Assembly (NCBI RefSeq): GCF_000719475.1
Contig: NZ_JOGO01000002.1
Location: 62,001 to 126,000 of the forward strand
Direction of reading: 5' to 3'
DNA length: 64,000 nucleotides
Source of the DNA: Streptomyces sp. NRRL F-5630
Lineage (GTDB): Bacteria > Actinomycetota > Actinomycetes > Streptomycetales > Streptomycetaceae
Position numbers and translations under genes: made by a program. Numbering within the stretch: position 1 is the stretch's first letter; each line of letters opens with the position of its first letter. The notes under the pieces were generated by a model that was not told where the DNA came from, made no database searches, and was given only the letters and a program-made list of their open reading frames with translations. Shown piece by piece: positions 51,242 to 60,237 of this stretch.

Positions 51242-51676
51242 ATGACTGTGCAACGGATGGACAACGTCGCCGTCGTCGTCGACGACCTCGCCGCGGCTGT
51301 CGCCTTCTTTCTCGCGCTCGGGCTGGAGCTGGAGGGGGAGGCGGAGATCGAGGGGCTCTTCGCGGACCAGACCGTCGGGCTCGACGGTGTCCGCAGCGCC
51401 ATCGCGATGATGCGGACCCCGGACGGCCACAGCCGCCTGGAGCTGACCGAGTACCACCACCCGGCGGCGATCGAGGCGGCCCCGCCCGCCCCCCACACGC
51501 TCGGGCTGCACCGCGTGATGTTCGCCGTGGACGACATCGACGACACGATCGCCCGCCTCCGCCCCCACGGCGCCGAACTCCTCGGCACGGTCGCGCGGTA
51601 CGAGGACAGCTACCGCCTGTGCTACCTGCGCGGCCCGGCGGGCATCATCGTGGCGCTGGCCGAGCGGATCGGCTGA
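51242..51676 (+). CDS. VOC family (glyoxalase-like) protein
   Basis: A 144-residue vicinal-oxygen-chelate protein made of two beta-alpha-beta-beta-beta units: VQRMDNVAVVVDDLAAAVAFFLALGLELEGE at the start (by pattern), SRLELTEYHHP in the middle, then LHRVMFAVDDIDDTIARLRPHGAELLGTVARYED and LCYLRGPAGIIVALAERIG. Candidate metal ligands are the Glu in LELTEY and the Glu near the C-terminus; the first His position is Asn/Asp, so activity is uncertain. Leaderless start. It may act in detoxification; no substrate can be assigned. Confidence 0.85.
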   Translation: MTVQRMDNVAVVVDDLAAAVAFFLALGLELEGEAEIEGLFADQTVGLDGVRSAIAMMRTPDGHSRLELTEYHHPAAIEAAPPAPHTLGLHRVMFAVDDIDDTIARLRPHGAELLGTVARYEDSYRLCYLRGPAGIIVALAERIG

Positions 51677-51761
51677 GGCGGGGCGGGGCGGACGGGCCGC
51701 CTGCGCGGAGGGCGGCGCCCCGGCCTCGAACCGCACGCTCCCGGCCCGCCCCGCGCGTCCC

Positions 51762-54700
51762 CTACGACCCCACGATCGACGTCAGGAACTCCCCTACCCA
51801 GGCCAGCAGTTCGCGGTTCGCCAGCGGCTTCCCGCCGATCTTCGCCGTCTTCGGCCGCGGCACGAGCGCAGAGCGCTGGGCCGGCTTGAGCACCGTGCCC
51901 GGGTAGAGCCGGTTGAGCCGCAGCTCCTGCGACTCGCGCAGTTCGGGCAGGGGTGCGAAGCGCACGTTGTTGCCCTGGAGGACGATCTCGCCGACCCCGC
52001 ACGCCCGCGCGAGCAGCCGCAGCCCGGCGACGAGGAGCAGGTTCTCGACGGGCTCGGGCAGCGGCCCGTACCGGTCGGTCAGCTCCTCCCGCACCGCCGT
52101 GATGTCCTCCTCCGAGGTGGCCGCGGCGATCGCGCGGTACGCCTGGAGGCGGAGCCGCTCGCCCGGCGCGTAGGCGTGCGGGACGTGCGCGTCCACCGGG
52201 AGTTCGATCTTGACCTCGGGCGGCAGCTCCTCCTCGGAGGTCCCGTCGAGCTGCGCGCGGTAGTCGGCGACGGCCTCGCCCACCATCCGCACGTACAGGT
52301 CGAAGCCGACGCCCGCGATGTGCCCGGACTGCTCGCCGCCGAGCAGGTTGCCCGCTCCGCGGATCTCCAGGTCCTTCATCGCGACGTACATGCCCGCGCC
52401 CATCTCGGTGTGCTGCGCGATCGTCGCGAGGCGCTCGTGCGCGGTCTCGGTGAGCGGCTTCTCCGGCGGGTAGAGGAAGTACGCGTACCCGCGTTCGCGG
52501 CCACGGCCGACCCGCCCGCGCAACTGGTGGAGCTGGGAGAGCCCGAAGTTGTCGCCGCGCTCCACGATGAGGGTGTTGGCGTTCGAGATGTCGATGCCGG
52601 ACTCGACGATCGTCGTCGAGACGAGCACGTCGAACTTCTTCTCCCAGAAGTCCACGACCACTTGTTCCAGGGCCTGTTCGCTCATCTGCCCGTGCGCGGT
52701 CGCGATGCGCGCCTCGGGGACGACGGCGCGCAGCCGGGCCGCTGCCCTGTCGATCGAGTCGACGCGGTTGTGGATGTAGAACACCTGGCCCTCGCGCAGG
52801 AGTTCGCGGCGGATCGCGGCGCCGATCTGCTTCTCGTCGTAGGGGCCGACGAAGGTGAGGACGGGGTGCCGCTCCTCGGGCGGGGTGGTGATGGTGGACA
52901 TCTCGCGGATGCCGGTGACGGCCATCTCCAGCGTGCGCGGGATCGGCGTCGCGGACATCGTGAGCACGTCCACGTTCGCCCGCAGCTTCTTCAGCTGCTC
53001 CTTGTGCTCGACGCCGAAGCGCTGCTCCTCGTCGACGATGACGAGCCCGAGGTCCTTGAACTTCGTCTCGGAGGAGAAGAGCCGGTGCGTGCCGATGACG
53101 AGGTCGACGGAGCCGTCCCGCAGCCCCTCCAGGGTCGCCTTCGCCTCGGTGTCGGTCTGGAAGCGGGAGAGCGCGCGGATCGTGACGGGGAACTGCGCGT
53201 ACCGCTCCGAGAACGTCGAGAAGTGCTGCTGCACGAGGAGCGTCGTCGGGACGAGGACGGCGACCTGCTTGCCCTCCTGGACGGCCTTGAAGGCGGCCCG
53301 TACCGCGATCTCCGTCTTGCCGTAGCCGACGTCGCCGCAGATCAGACGGTCCATCGGGACCGTCTTCTCCATGTCCGACTTGACCTCGCTGATCGTCGTG
53401 AGCTGGTCGGGCGTCTCGGCGTACGGGAAGGCGTCCTCCAGTTCGCGCTGCCAGGGCGTGTCGGGCCCGAAGGCGTGGCCCGGCGCGGCCATGCGCGCGG
53501 AGTAGAGCTTGATGAGGTCGGCGGCGATCTCCTTGACGGCCTTCTTGGCGCGCGCCTTCGTCTTGGTCCAGTCGGCGCCGCCGAGCCGGTGCAGCGTGGG
53601 GGCCTCGCCGCCCACGTACTTCGTGATCTGCTCCAGCTGGTCGGTGGGGATGTAGAGGCGGTCGCCCGGCTGGCCGCGCTTGGCGGGCGCGTACTCGACG
53701 ACGAGGTACTCGCGCGTCGCGCCCTGGACCGTGCGCTGCACCATCTCGATGTAGCGGCCCACGCCGTGCTGCTCGTGGACGATGTAGTCGCCGGTCTCCA
53801 GCGTCAGCGGGTCGATGGACTTGCGGCGGCGCACCGGCATCCGGGCGCCTTCCTTGCCCGCCGCCTTCTGCCCGGAGAGGTCCGTCTCGGTGAGGACGGC
53901 GAGCTTGCGCGCCGGGTCGATGAAGCCGTGGTCGATGGAGCCGCAGGAGACGTGCACGACGGAGGGCGAGATCGCGCCGAGGTCGAGGTCGAGGCGGGCC
54001 GGGATGCCCTCGGTGCCGAGGACCTCGGCGGTGCGGGACGCGGGGCCCTGCGCCTCCGTGACGTACACCGTGCGCCAGCCCTCGGAGACCCAGCGCTTCG
54101 TGTCGGCGAGGGCGCGCGCGGTGTCGCCCCGGTACGTCTCGGGAGCGTGCATCGCGAGGCTGATCGTGTCGCCGTCCAGCTCCTCGTCCACGGCGAACGG
54201 CGAGACGGACCACCACGGGGTGCCGAGGTCGTGCACGGCGTGCTCGCGCACCTCGGCGAGCGACCGCAGCGAGGCGGCGCCGACGTCGATCGGGGCCTCG
54301 CCGCCGGTCGCCGAGGCGGCCCAGGAGGCTTGCAGGAACTCCTGGCTCGTCGCGACGAGGTCGGCGGCGCGGGTACGGACCCGCTCGGGGTCGCATACGA
54401 GCGTCAGCGAGCGCTCGGGCATGACGTCGAGCAGCAGCTCCATGTCGTCCACGAGGACGGGCGCGAGCGACTCCATGCCCTCGACGGCGATGCCCTCGGC
54501 GATCTTGCCGAGCAGTTCGTGCAGCTCGGGATGCTCCTCGGCGAGCACGGCGGCGCGGCGGCGCACCTCGTCGGTGAGGAGGAGTTCGCGGCAGGGCGGG
54601 GCCCACAGCCCGTGCTCGGCGATCTCCAGGGAGCGCTGGTCGGCGACCTTGAAGTAGCGGACCTCCTCGACCTCGTCGCCCCAGAACTCGACGCGGAGCG

Positions 54701-55298
54701 GGTGCTCCTCGGTCGGCGGGAAGACATCGAGGATGCCGCCTCGCACGGCGAACTCGCCGCGCTTCTCGACGAGTTCGACGCGCGCGTACGCGGCGGCGGC
54801 GAGCGCTTCCACGATCTCCTGGAGATCGGCGCTCTGCCCCTGCCGCAGCGCGACGGGCACCAGGTCGCCGAGCCCCTTGACCTGGGGCTGGAGCACGGAG
54901 CGGATCGGCGCCACGACGACGGAGACGGGCCCGGCCTCGGGGTCGTCCGCCTCGGGGTGGGCGAGGCGGCGGAGCACGGCGAGGCGGCGGCCGACGGTGT
55001 CGGCGCGGGGCGAGAGGCGCTCGTGCGGGAGCGTCTCCCAGGAGGGGAACTCGACGACGCCCTCGGCGGGGATCAGGGTGCGCAGCGCGGCGGCCAGGTC
55101 CTCGGCCTCGCGGCCCGTCGCGGTGACGGCAAGCACGGTGCGGCGCGCCTCGCGCGCGAGCGCGGCCACGACGAAGGGCCGGGCGGCGGGCGGGCCGACG
55201 ACATCCGCCTGGGTGCGGTGCCCGTCGCCCGCGGCCTTGACCGCCTCGGCGAGCGCCGGGTCGTCGAGCACCGCGTCGAGAAGACCGTGCAGACTCAT
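51762..55298 (-). CDS. mfd: Transcription-repair coupling factor
   Basis: A 1178-residue DNA translocase that removes stalled RNA polymerase and recruits UvrA. The domains are in normal order: UvrB-homology region (residues 1-350), RNA-polymerase-interaction/CarD-like domain (TGDYIVHEQHGVGRYIEM), Walker A (GDVGYGKTEIAVRAAFKA), DEEQ box (VIVDEEQRFGVEHKE), motif III (SATPIPRTLEM), helicase motif VI region (QLRGRVGRGRERGYAYF) and a C-terminal TRCF domain. The ATG at 55298 (MSLHGLLDAV) fits actinobacterial homologues better than the ATG three codons upstream. Confidence 0.97.
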   Translation of the reverse strand: MSLHGLLDAVLDDPALAEAVKAAGDGHRTQADVVGPPAARPFVVAALAREARRTVLAVTATGREAEDLAAALRTLIPAEGVVEFPSWETLPHERLSPRADTVGRRLAVLRRLAHPEADDPEAGPVSVVVAPIRSVLQPQVKGLGDLVPVALRQGQSADLQEIVEALAAAAYARVELVEKRGEFAVRGGILDVFPPTEEHPLRVEFWGDEVEEVRYFKVADQRSLEIAEHGLWAPPCRELLLTDEVRRRAAVLAEEHPELHELLGKIAEGIAVEGMESLAPVLVDDMELLLDVMPERSLTLVCDPERVRTRAADLVATSQEFLQASWAASATGGEAPIDVGAASLRSLAEVREHAVHDLGTPWWSVSPFAVDEELDGDTISLAMHAPETYRGDTARALADTKRWVSEGWRTVYVTEAQGPASRTAEVLGTEGIPARLDLDLGAISPSVVHVSCGSIDHGFIDPARKLAVLTETDLSGQKAAGKEGARMPVRRRKSIDPLTLETGDYIVHEQHGVGRYIEMVQRTVQGATREYLVVEYAPAKRGQPGDRLYIPTDQLEQITKYVGGEAPTLHRLGGADWTKTKARAKKAVKEIAADLIKLYSARMAAPGHAFGPDTPWQRELEDAFPYAETPDQLTTISEVKSDMEKTVPMDRLICGDVGYGKTEIAVRAAFKAVQEGKQVAVLVPTTLLVQQHFSTFSERYAQFPVTIRALSRFQTDTEAKATLEGLRDGSVDLVIGTHRLFSSETKFKDLGLVIVDEEQRFGVEHKEQLKKLRANVDVLTMSATPIPRTLEMAVTGIREMSTITTPPEERHPVLTFVGPYDEKQIGAAIRRELLREGQVFYIHNRVDSIDRAAARLRAVVPEARIATAHGQMSEQALEQVVVDFWEKKFDVLVSTTIVESGIDISNANTLIVERGDNFGLSQLHQLRGRVGRGRERGYAYFLYPPEKPLTETAHERLATIAQHTEMGAGMYVAMKDLEIRGAGNLLGGEQSGHIAGVGFDLYVRMVGEAVADYRAQLDGTSEEELPPEVKIELPVDAHVPHAYAPGERLRLQAYRAIAAATSEEDITAVREELTDRYGPLPEPVENLLLVAGLRLLARACGVGEIVLQGNNVRFAPLPELRESQELRLNRLYPGTVLKPAQRSALVPRPKTAKIGGKPLANRELLAWVGEFLTSIVGS

Positions 55299-55676
55299 GA
55301 ATGCCATCCGTCCTTGGCCGGGGTCCGTGCTTGTCCCGGTGGTCCGTCCCTGGGCCCGGGGCGAAACGGCCCGGGGCAGCGCGAAAGACCGGCACGCGGT
55401 ACGGGCCGGGGGTCTTCCAGCGTACGACGCGCGAGGGACGGACGGGCGGGACAGTGACCCTCCGTGCCGAAACGGGTGCGGCGAGTCGGGCGGGCGAGGA
55501 GAGTGCGCACGGCGAGCCGGGCGGTGCGCCGGGGCGGACGCGGTGCGCTCACTCTTCGCGCACACCCGCCCCCGACCGTACGCGGACACTCGCTGTACGC
55601 GGCCGCCCCGCCCCGTGTCCACGGAGCGGGGCCGGGCGGCCCGCGCGGGAGAGCGCCGAGGGGGCCGCCCTGTCCC
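55299..55676. other. Gene-free gap between mfd and the deformylase-like gene
   Basis: These 378 GC-rich bases upstream of mfd show no coding signal; the mfd promoter should lie close to 55310-55400. Nothing else seen. Confidence 0.4.
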
Positions 55677-56957
55677 TCAGGCGCCGGAGCGGTTCGTCCG
55701 TACGGGGAGGCGGGGCGGGTGGAGGAGGCCCTCCAGGTGGTCGATCTCGTGATGGACGAGGCGGGCCAGGGGCTGGGTGTAGGTCGTGGTCAGCGGGTGG
55801 CCGGTGAGGGTCGTCGAGCGCACGGTGATCTCGTCCGGGCGCGAGGTGAGCGCCCCGGGTCCGGGGCGGCTGGGGCAGCTCTCGTACGCCTCCGACGTCT
55901 CCCGTGAGCCGCCGATGAGGCACGGATTGAGGAGGGTCACCGCCGGCGCCCCCCACGGGGGCTGCACCAGCGCCGCCGCGCGCGGTACGCCGATCTGCGG
56001 CGCCGAAAGGCCCACTCCCCCGGGAAAGGGGAACGTCCGCAGGACGCGGTCCAGCACCGCCTCGATCTCCCGCACCGTCCTCGCCGCCTCCCCGCGCTCC
56101 CTCGGCAGGTCGAACTCTCGCACCGGTACGGCCAGTTCGGGCGCTCCCTCCACCAGCACCCCCAGCTCCCCCATCCGCTGCGGCGCCACCGGCTCCGGCT
56201 CCTCGGCCAGGCAGCGGCCGGTGTGCCCCTCGAAGAGCCCGCACCACGCGAGGCGCGGGCACGGCGGGAGCAACCGCGCCTGGTACGGGGGCATCTCGCG
56301 CGTGAACGTCACCCACACCGCCCCCTCCCGCAACACCCGGACTCTGCCCAGGTGTTCGACCCCCTCGTGCCGCTCCAGCGCGCACCGCGTACGGTGCGCC
56401 GGCTCCCCGCCCACCGTGTGGATGCTCAGCCGCTTCGCGAAGATCCGCATCAGGTGCGGCACATCCGTCTCCGCGTCGCACCGCGCGGGCGCCAGGGCGG
56501 CGTCGGCCCGGCTCGTGTCACTCATGGGGGCTCCAGGTTTCCGTTCATCCGCCGCGGCCGGTACGGGGACCGGCGCGGCGGCCAGCTCGTACCAGCCGCC
56601 GTCCACGTCCGGGAACCACACCCCGAACGGCTCGCCGTTTTCCAGCAGTTCCCCCACCGCCGCCTGAAGGACCACGTCCTCCGCCCACGCGCGCAGCGCG
56701 GTCGGCGCGTCCGGGCCGGGCGCGTACGTCGGCCGTACGAGTCCGCCCGGCGCCCAGCGCACGCGCGGTCCCGGGTCGAGCCGTACCGCGAGCCGCAGCG
56801 CCGTCGCCCGCAGCCACGCCCCGCACTCCTCCGCCCCCCGCGCCTCCCCCGCCGCGAGCACCCAGGCCCCGCGCGCGTCCCCGCCCCGTGCCCGTACCGC
56901 GAACTCCCGCGCGGAGGGCCGGGCCGGGAGCCCGGGACGCTCGGCGACCACGCTCAC
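55677..56957 (-). CDS. Peptide-deformylase-like protein with large N-terminal extension
   Basis: A 426-residue protein. The C-terminal 130 residues match peptide deformylase: motif I GVGLSAPQIG, motif II appearing as YESCPS (normally EGCLS) with the metal cysteine kept, and motif III HHEIDHLEG with both metal histidines and the catalytic Glu. The N-terminal roughly 200 residues are unrelated, containing a Cys-rich part (CPRLAWCGLFEGHTGRC) and an opening region rich in Ala, Gly and Arg. True deformylases have about 180-200 residues, so this may be a modified member with another role. The GTG start overlaps the upstream small gene (GTGA). Confidence 0.8.
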   Translation of the reverse strand: MSVVAERPGLPARPSAREFAVRARGGDARGAWVLAAGEARGAEECGAWLRATALRLAVRLDPGPRVRWAPGGLVRPTYAPGPDAPTALRAWAEDVVLQAAVGELLENGEPFGVWFPDVDGGWYELAAAPVPVPAAADERKPGAPMSDTSRADAALAPARCDAETDVPHLMRIFAKRLSIHTVGGEPAHRTRCALERHEGVEHLGRVRVLREGAVWVTFTREMPPYQARLLPPCPRLAWCGLFEGHTGRCLAEEPEPVAPQRMGELGVLVEGAPELAVPVREFDLPRERGEAARTVREIEAVLDRVLRTFPFPGGVGLSAPQIGVPRAAALVQPPWGAPAVTLLNPCLIGGSRETSEAYESCPSRPGPGALTSRPDEITVRSTTLTGHPLTTTYTQPLARLVHHEIDHLEGLLHPPRLPVRTNRSGA

Positions 56958-57148
56958 CGCTCACCCTCGGCGCCGTGCCCCGCCGCCACACCCCCGGTGT
57001 GCGGGTGGCGTTTGCGGAGCACACGACAGTCCGACTCGGCCGAGTAGTCACGCCGCGCACGCGCGGCCCGCTCCTCGCGCAGAAGTTCGAGACACCGGGG
57101 GCAGTCCGAGACCGAAAGCCCGGAACGACGCTGTGGGGCTGTGTTCAT
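56954..57148 (-). CDS. Small Cys-rich protein, homologue of the 26470 gene
   Basis: A 64-residue protein. DCPRCLELLREERAARA, then DYSAESDCRVLRKRHPH, repeats the Cys pattern of the accessory-block protein at 26470-26604, followed by a short Gly/Ala tail. Its stop overlaps the start of the deformylase-like gene. It is divergent from the XRE gene at 57271. Probably a zinc-binding helper protein of unknown role. The ATG at 57148 lies upstream of the conserved part. Confidence 0.7.
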   Translation of the reverse strand: MNTAPQRRSGLSVSDCPRCLELLREERAARARRDYSAESDCRVLRKRHPHTGGVAAGHGAEGER

Positions 57149-57270
57149 GCCTCTACAGTGCGTCACCAGGAGGCGGGCCGACAGCCAGAACCCCATGCAC
57201 GTAGGGGTAGCCCCATTCCCCCTTGGGGAGCATTATTCAAATCGCAGGTGGGAGAGGGGAGTTAGGACGC

Positions 57271-58092
57271 GTGAGCGAATCCTCTCGGCGAAGCAGGGCG
57301 ATTGCCGCCTTCGCCGAAGAAGTGCGTCAGCAGCGGCAGCATTTGGGGATTAGTCAAACGGCATATGCCAATTTGCTCAACTTCTCGCAGCCCCTGGTTT
57401 CGAAAGTCGAACGGGGCGAGGTCCCGGCAAGTTCCGAGTTCGCCAAGGCCATGGACAAGGCGGGCGATACGGCAGGGGTGTACGCCCGCCGCCACGACGA
57501 TCTGTTCCGCCAGGACTACCCGGACTGGTTCAAGCCGTACGCCGATCTTGAACAGGGTGCGACGGCAATAGTCAGCTACAGCTCGATCCTGATCGAAGGA
57601 CTCGCGCAGACCGAGGAGTACGCGGCAGCGGTCTTCCGTGCCACGAACCCCACTGAAACCGAGGATGAGGTCAGGGCCCGCGTCGAGCTCCGCGTACAAC
57701 GGCAGCAGATCCTCAACCGCCCTAACCCGCCACGGTTGTGGATGATCGTGACGGAGAGTGTGCTGCGAATGGGCGTCGGTGGAGCGGAGGTCATGCGGGG
57801 GCAGCTCGGGTACCTAACGAAGCTTGCCGAGCGACCCAACGTCACATTCCAGATTCTTCGGGCCCGGGACGGGGCGCCCCCTACGCACCTGCCGTTCATT
57901 CTGCTCACTGTGGATGGTCACCAAGTGGCTTACTCGGAATCCTGGGTGGGCGGTGGCTCGGTGGACAGGTCTCCCGAGACAATCGCAAAGACGGCGGAGG
58001 TGTGTGATCATCTGCGCATGACGGCGGCGTCCGCCCAGGATTCGCTGGACCTACTCCGCAGCCTGGCACAGCAACAAGGAGCAGACGAATGA
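57271..58092 (+). CDS. XRE regulator with DUF5753 domain (second cluster)
   Basis: A 273-residue regulator. The HTH is at residues about 10-65 (FAEEVRQQRQHLGISQTAYANLLN, SQPLVSKVERGEVPASSEFAKAM) and the DUF5753 domain covers about 85-270 (QDYPDWFKPYADLEQGATAIVSY, LIEGLAQTEEYAAAVF, RLWMIVTESVLRMGVGGAEVMRGQL). This is the second WhiJ-like regulator in the window. The GTG at 57271 has AGGA just upstream; a TTG at 57223 is also in frame. It overlaps the following DUF397 gene (ATGA). Codon usage is less GC-biased than in neighbours. Confidence 0.88.
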   Translation: MSESSRRSRAIAAFAEEVRQQRQHLGISQTAYANLLNFSQPLVSKVERGEVPASSEFAKAMDKAGDTAGVYARRHDDLFRQDYPDWFKPYADLEQGATAIVSYSSILIEGLAQTEEYAAAVFRATNPTETEDEVRARVELRVQRQQILNRPNPPRLWMIVTESVLRMGVGGAEVMRGQLGYLTKLAERPNVTFQILRARDGAPPTHLPFILLTVDGHQVAYSESWVGGGSVDRSPETIAKTAEVCDHLRMTAASAQDSLDLLRSLAQQQGADE

Positions 58093-58283
58093 CGAAGAAT
58101 TCCGCTCGCACGTGGATCAAGAGCACTTACAGCGGGGGCGACAACGGCTCTTGCGTCGAAATCGCGTTCGGCGAGCCGATCATTCCTGTGCGTGACAGCA
58201 AGCGGCCGGCGGACGGCCCCGTGGTTGAATTCGGTCGTGAGGCGTTCGCCGCCTTCCTCGGGTCCGTGACGACGGACCGTTAA
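58089..58283 (+). CDS. DUF397 domain protein, first copy
   Basis: A 64-residue DUF397 protein. It has the hallmark WIKSTYSGGDNGSCVEIAFGE and IPVRDSKRPADGPVVEFG followed by EAFAAFLGSV. The ATG overlaps the XRE stop, so the two are co-translated. Paralogous to the gene at 58433, from which a strong terminator hairpin separates it. Like other DUF397 proteins it is presumed to work with the co-encoded XRE regulator. Confidence 0.9.
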   Translation: MTKNSARTWIKSTYSGGDNGSCVEIAFGEPIIPVRDSKRPADGPVVEFGREAFAAFLGSVTTDR

Positions 58284-58336
58284 GACGTCGCGTGTCTGCC
58301 ACTTCCCCCCCTCGGTGGCAACCCTGCACGCGACCC

Positions 58337-58383
58337 GCGAAGCCCGCCGCGCTCCCAAGACCAGGGAGCCCGGCGGGCTTCGC
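58337..58383 (+). terminator. 20-bp stem terminator between two DUF397 genes
   Basis: The arms 58337-58356 and 58364-58383 pair over 20 positions with a single mismatch and a 7-nt loop (AAGACCA). It would end the XRE/DUF397 transcript and isolate the second copy. Confidence 0.8.
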
Positions 58384-58432
58384 CTTGCGCGCGAGTGGGC
58401 AGACTCCAGGCCCGACACGAGGGAGCGGACCC

Positions 58433-58624
58433 ATGACGGACCGGACACGCAGGTGGACCAAGAGCAGCTACAGCGGCGGCGACAACGGCAATTGCATCGA
58501 AATCGCGGTCGGTGAGGCGTCCTTGCCCGTACGCGACAGCAAGCGGGCCGAACAAGGCCCGGTCATCAAGTTCAGTCGCGAGACGTTCGCCGCTTTTCTC
58601 GGCGCCGTGACCGTCGATCGCTGA
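58433..58624 (+). CDS. DUF397 domain protein, second copy
   Basis: A 63-residue paralogue of the preceding gene: RWTKSSYSGGDNGNCIEIAVGE, then LPVRDSKRAEQGPVIKFSRETFAAFLGAV. Identity to the first copy is high, so a recent tandem duplication is likely. It has its own GGGAG box but no obvious promoter, and follows a strong hairpin, so its expression may be low or depend on read-through. No XRE gene follows. Confidence 0.88.
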   Translation: MTDRTRRWTKSSYSGGDNGNCIEIAVGEASLPVRDSKRAEQGPVIKFSRETFAAFLGAVTVDR

Positions 58625-59259
58625 CGGGCCGTCCGTGCGCTCCAGCCGGGCGCCCGCCGGTGGGCGCGCAGGCACCCGCGCGAGCGACGACCGGTTCTAG
58701 GAGCGGACATACTCGTTCCGCCCCGCCGCGCGGTCAGCCCGCGCGGTCCTCGCTCGCCGTGAAAGGCCGCGACGGACCGGCCGGGCAGGGCGGCGGGGCG
58801 CCGCGTCCACAGGCCGCGCCGCAGGTGCGGTGAGGGCCCGGGGGCGGACGGCGAGGCTCCAGGTGGCGAGCCGCCCCTGCTCGGGCCGGTGACGTGGATA
58901 CGCGACGGGACGGCGCGCTCCGCACCCCGGCCTCGCCCAGCAGCGCCGCCCGCATGGTCGCCCGGCGTGGCCTTTGCCCTGCCGACCGGGCCGGGGACGA
59001 ACCGGCGGTGCGGGAGGCGTCGGCCGAACGCGCTGCCTGCCCGCGTGAGAGGGCCCCCCGCCCCTACCGGCCGGGCGCGGGCTCGACGCGCCCTGAGCCA
59101 CGCTGACACAGATGGTCAACTCCTTGATTCTCACGGCTCTGGTCGCTCTCCCGGTGCTGCGAAAGGGTTCCAAGAGGACGACGGTGCGGCATTCGCACCC
59201 TCCGTCCGTTGCCGTGCCGCATGTGCTGGCACATCCGCCGAGAGAAGGAAGCACCCCCT
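58625..59259. other. Gene-free region before the oxidoreductase gene
   Basis: These 635 bp are GC-rich. No frame in either direction shows a recognisable protein or good ribosome-binding site. The promoter of the quinone-oxidoreductase-like gene should lie near 59110-59240. Confidence 0.45.
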
Positions 59260-60168
59260 ATGCGCGCCCTTGTGGTCGATCACGGTGAGGCCGGACCCGT
59301 CCGGTTCGCGGATGTCGAGGAGCCCGTACCGTCCGCCGGTGAGGCGCTGGTGGAGGTGCGGCACATCAGTCTCAACTTCGGGGAGCTGAATTACGTGCGC
59401 CAGTGGCCGGACGGCGCTGTGCACGGTCACGACGCGTCCGGCGTCGTGGTGCGCGCCGCGTCCGACGGCTCGGGGCCGCCGGAGGGTACGCGCGTCGCGG
59501 TGGGGATGGCTCCTCACGCGTGGGCGGAGCGGGTGGCGGTCAGCCCGGCCTCGCTCGGCACCGTCCCCGAGGGCGTGGATCTGGCCGACGCCGCCGCGCT
59601 GGGGATCGCCGGGGTCACCGCGCTCCGGGTGCTGCGCACGCGTTCCCTGCTGGCCCGGGACGTGCTGATCACCGGCGCCAGCGGGGGCGTGGGGCACTTC
59701 GCCATCCAGTTGGCGGCGCTCGCGTGCGCCCGGGTGACGGCACTCGTCGGTGCGCCGGAGCGGGCCACCGGGCTCCGTGAACTCGGCGCCGACAGGGTCC
59801 TGACCGATGTGGCCGGGGCCGGGGACCGGTTCGACCTCGTCCTGGACACGGTCGGCGGCCCGCTGGTGGCGCAGGCGTGGAGTTCCCTCGCCGAGGGCGG
59901 CACCCTCCACCTGGTCGGCTACTCCTCGGGGCAGGACACCACGTTCCCCTCGGGGGCCCTGTTCGGCTTCGGCGAGCCCCGCAGCATCGCCACCTACGGC
60001 GACATGACGCCGACCGGCGGGGAGCTGACGGACCTGCTCGGCCTCATGGCCGCCGGGAGGCTCTCGGCACCGGTCGGCCTCCGAGGCGACTGGGAGGGAG
60101 TGGGCGAGGCCGTCCAGGCGTTGTTCGCACGGAAGGTGCACGGAAAGATCGTCCTCGACGTGGCCTGA
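59260..60168 (+). CDS. Zinc-type alcohol dehydrogenase/quinone oxidoreductase family protein
   Basis: A 302-residue medium-chain dehydrogenase/reductase of the quinone-oxidoreductase type. The N-terminal GroES-like fold (EALVEVRHISLNFGELNYVRQWP) lacks the zinc-ligand cysteines. The cofactor motif is ITGASGGVGHFAIQLAAL, with FDLVLDTVGGPL and a late DVTPTGG-like region. NADPH-dependent reduction of quinones or enones is the usual activity. The ATG at 59260 follows GAAGGA. It is co-directional with the AraC gene 70 bp downstream, which may regulate it. Confidence 0.9.
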   Translation: MRALVVDHGEAGPVRFADVEEPVPSAGEALVEVRHISLNFGELNYVRQWPDGAVHGHDASGVVVRAASDGSGPPEGTRVAVGMAPHAWAERVAVSPASLGTVPEGVDLADAAALGIAGVTALRVLRTRSLLARDVLITGASGGVGHFAIQLAALACARVTALVGAPERATGLRELGADRVLTDVAGAGDRFDLVLDTVGGPLVAQAWSSLAEGGTLHLVGYSSGQDTTFPSGALFGFGEPRSIATYGDMTPTGGELTDLLGLMAAGRLSAPVGLRGDWEGVGEAVQALFARKVHGKIVLDVA

Positions 60169-60237
60169 GGCCGTGGACGAGGACACGGCGTCGTCGGCCG
60201 TCGGCGACGGTGCGCGGCGGTGGACGAGGAGGGTCCC

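Noticed and set aside
52176..55457. 1093-residue plus-strand frame antisense to mfd
   Set aside because: Composition shadow of a high-GC gene; the minus strand encodes all Mfd motifs in order, while this frame has no recognisable domain.
58697..59254. 185-residue minus-strand frame upstream of the oxidoreductase gene
   Set aside because: Pro/Arg/Ala low complexity, no ribosome-binding site, no motif.
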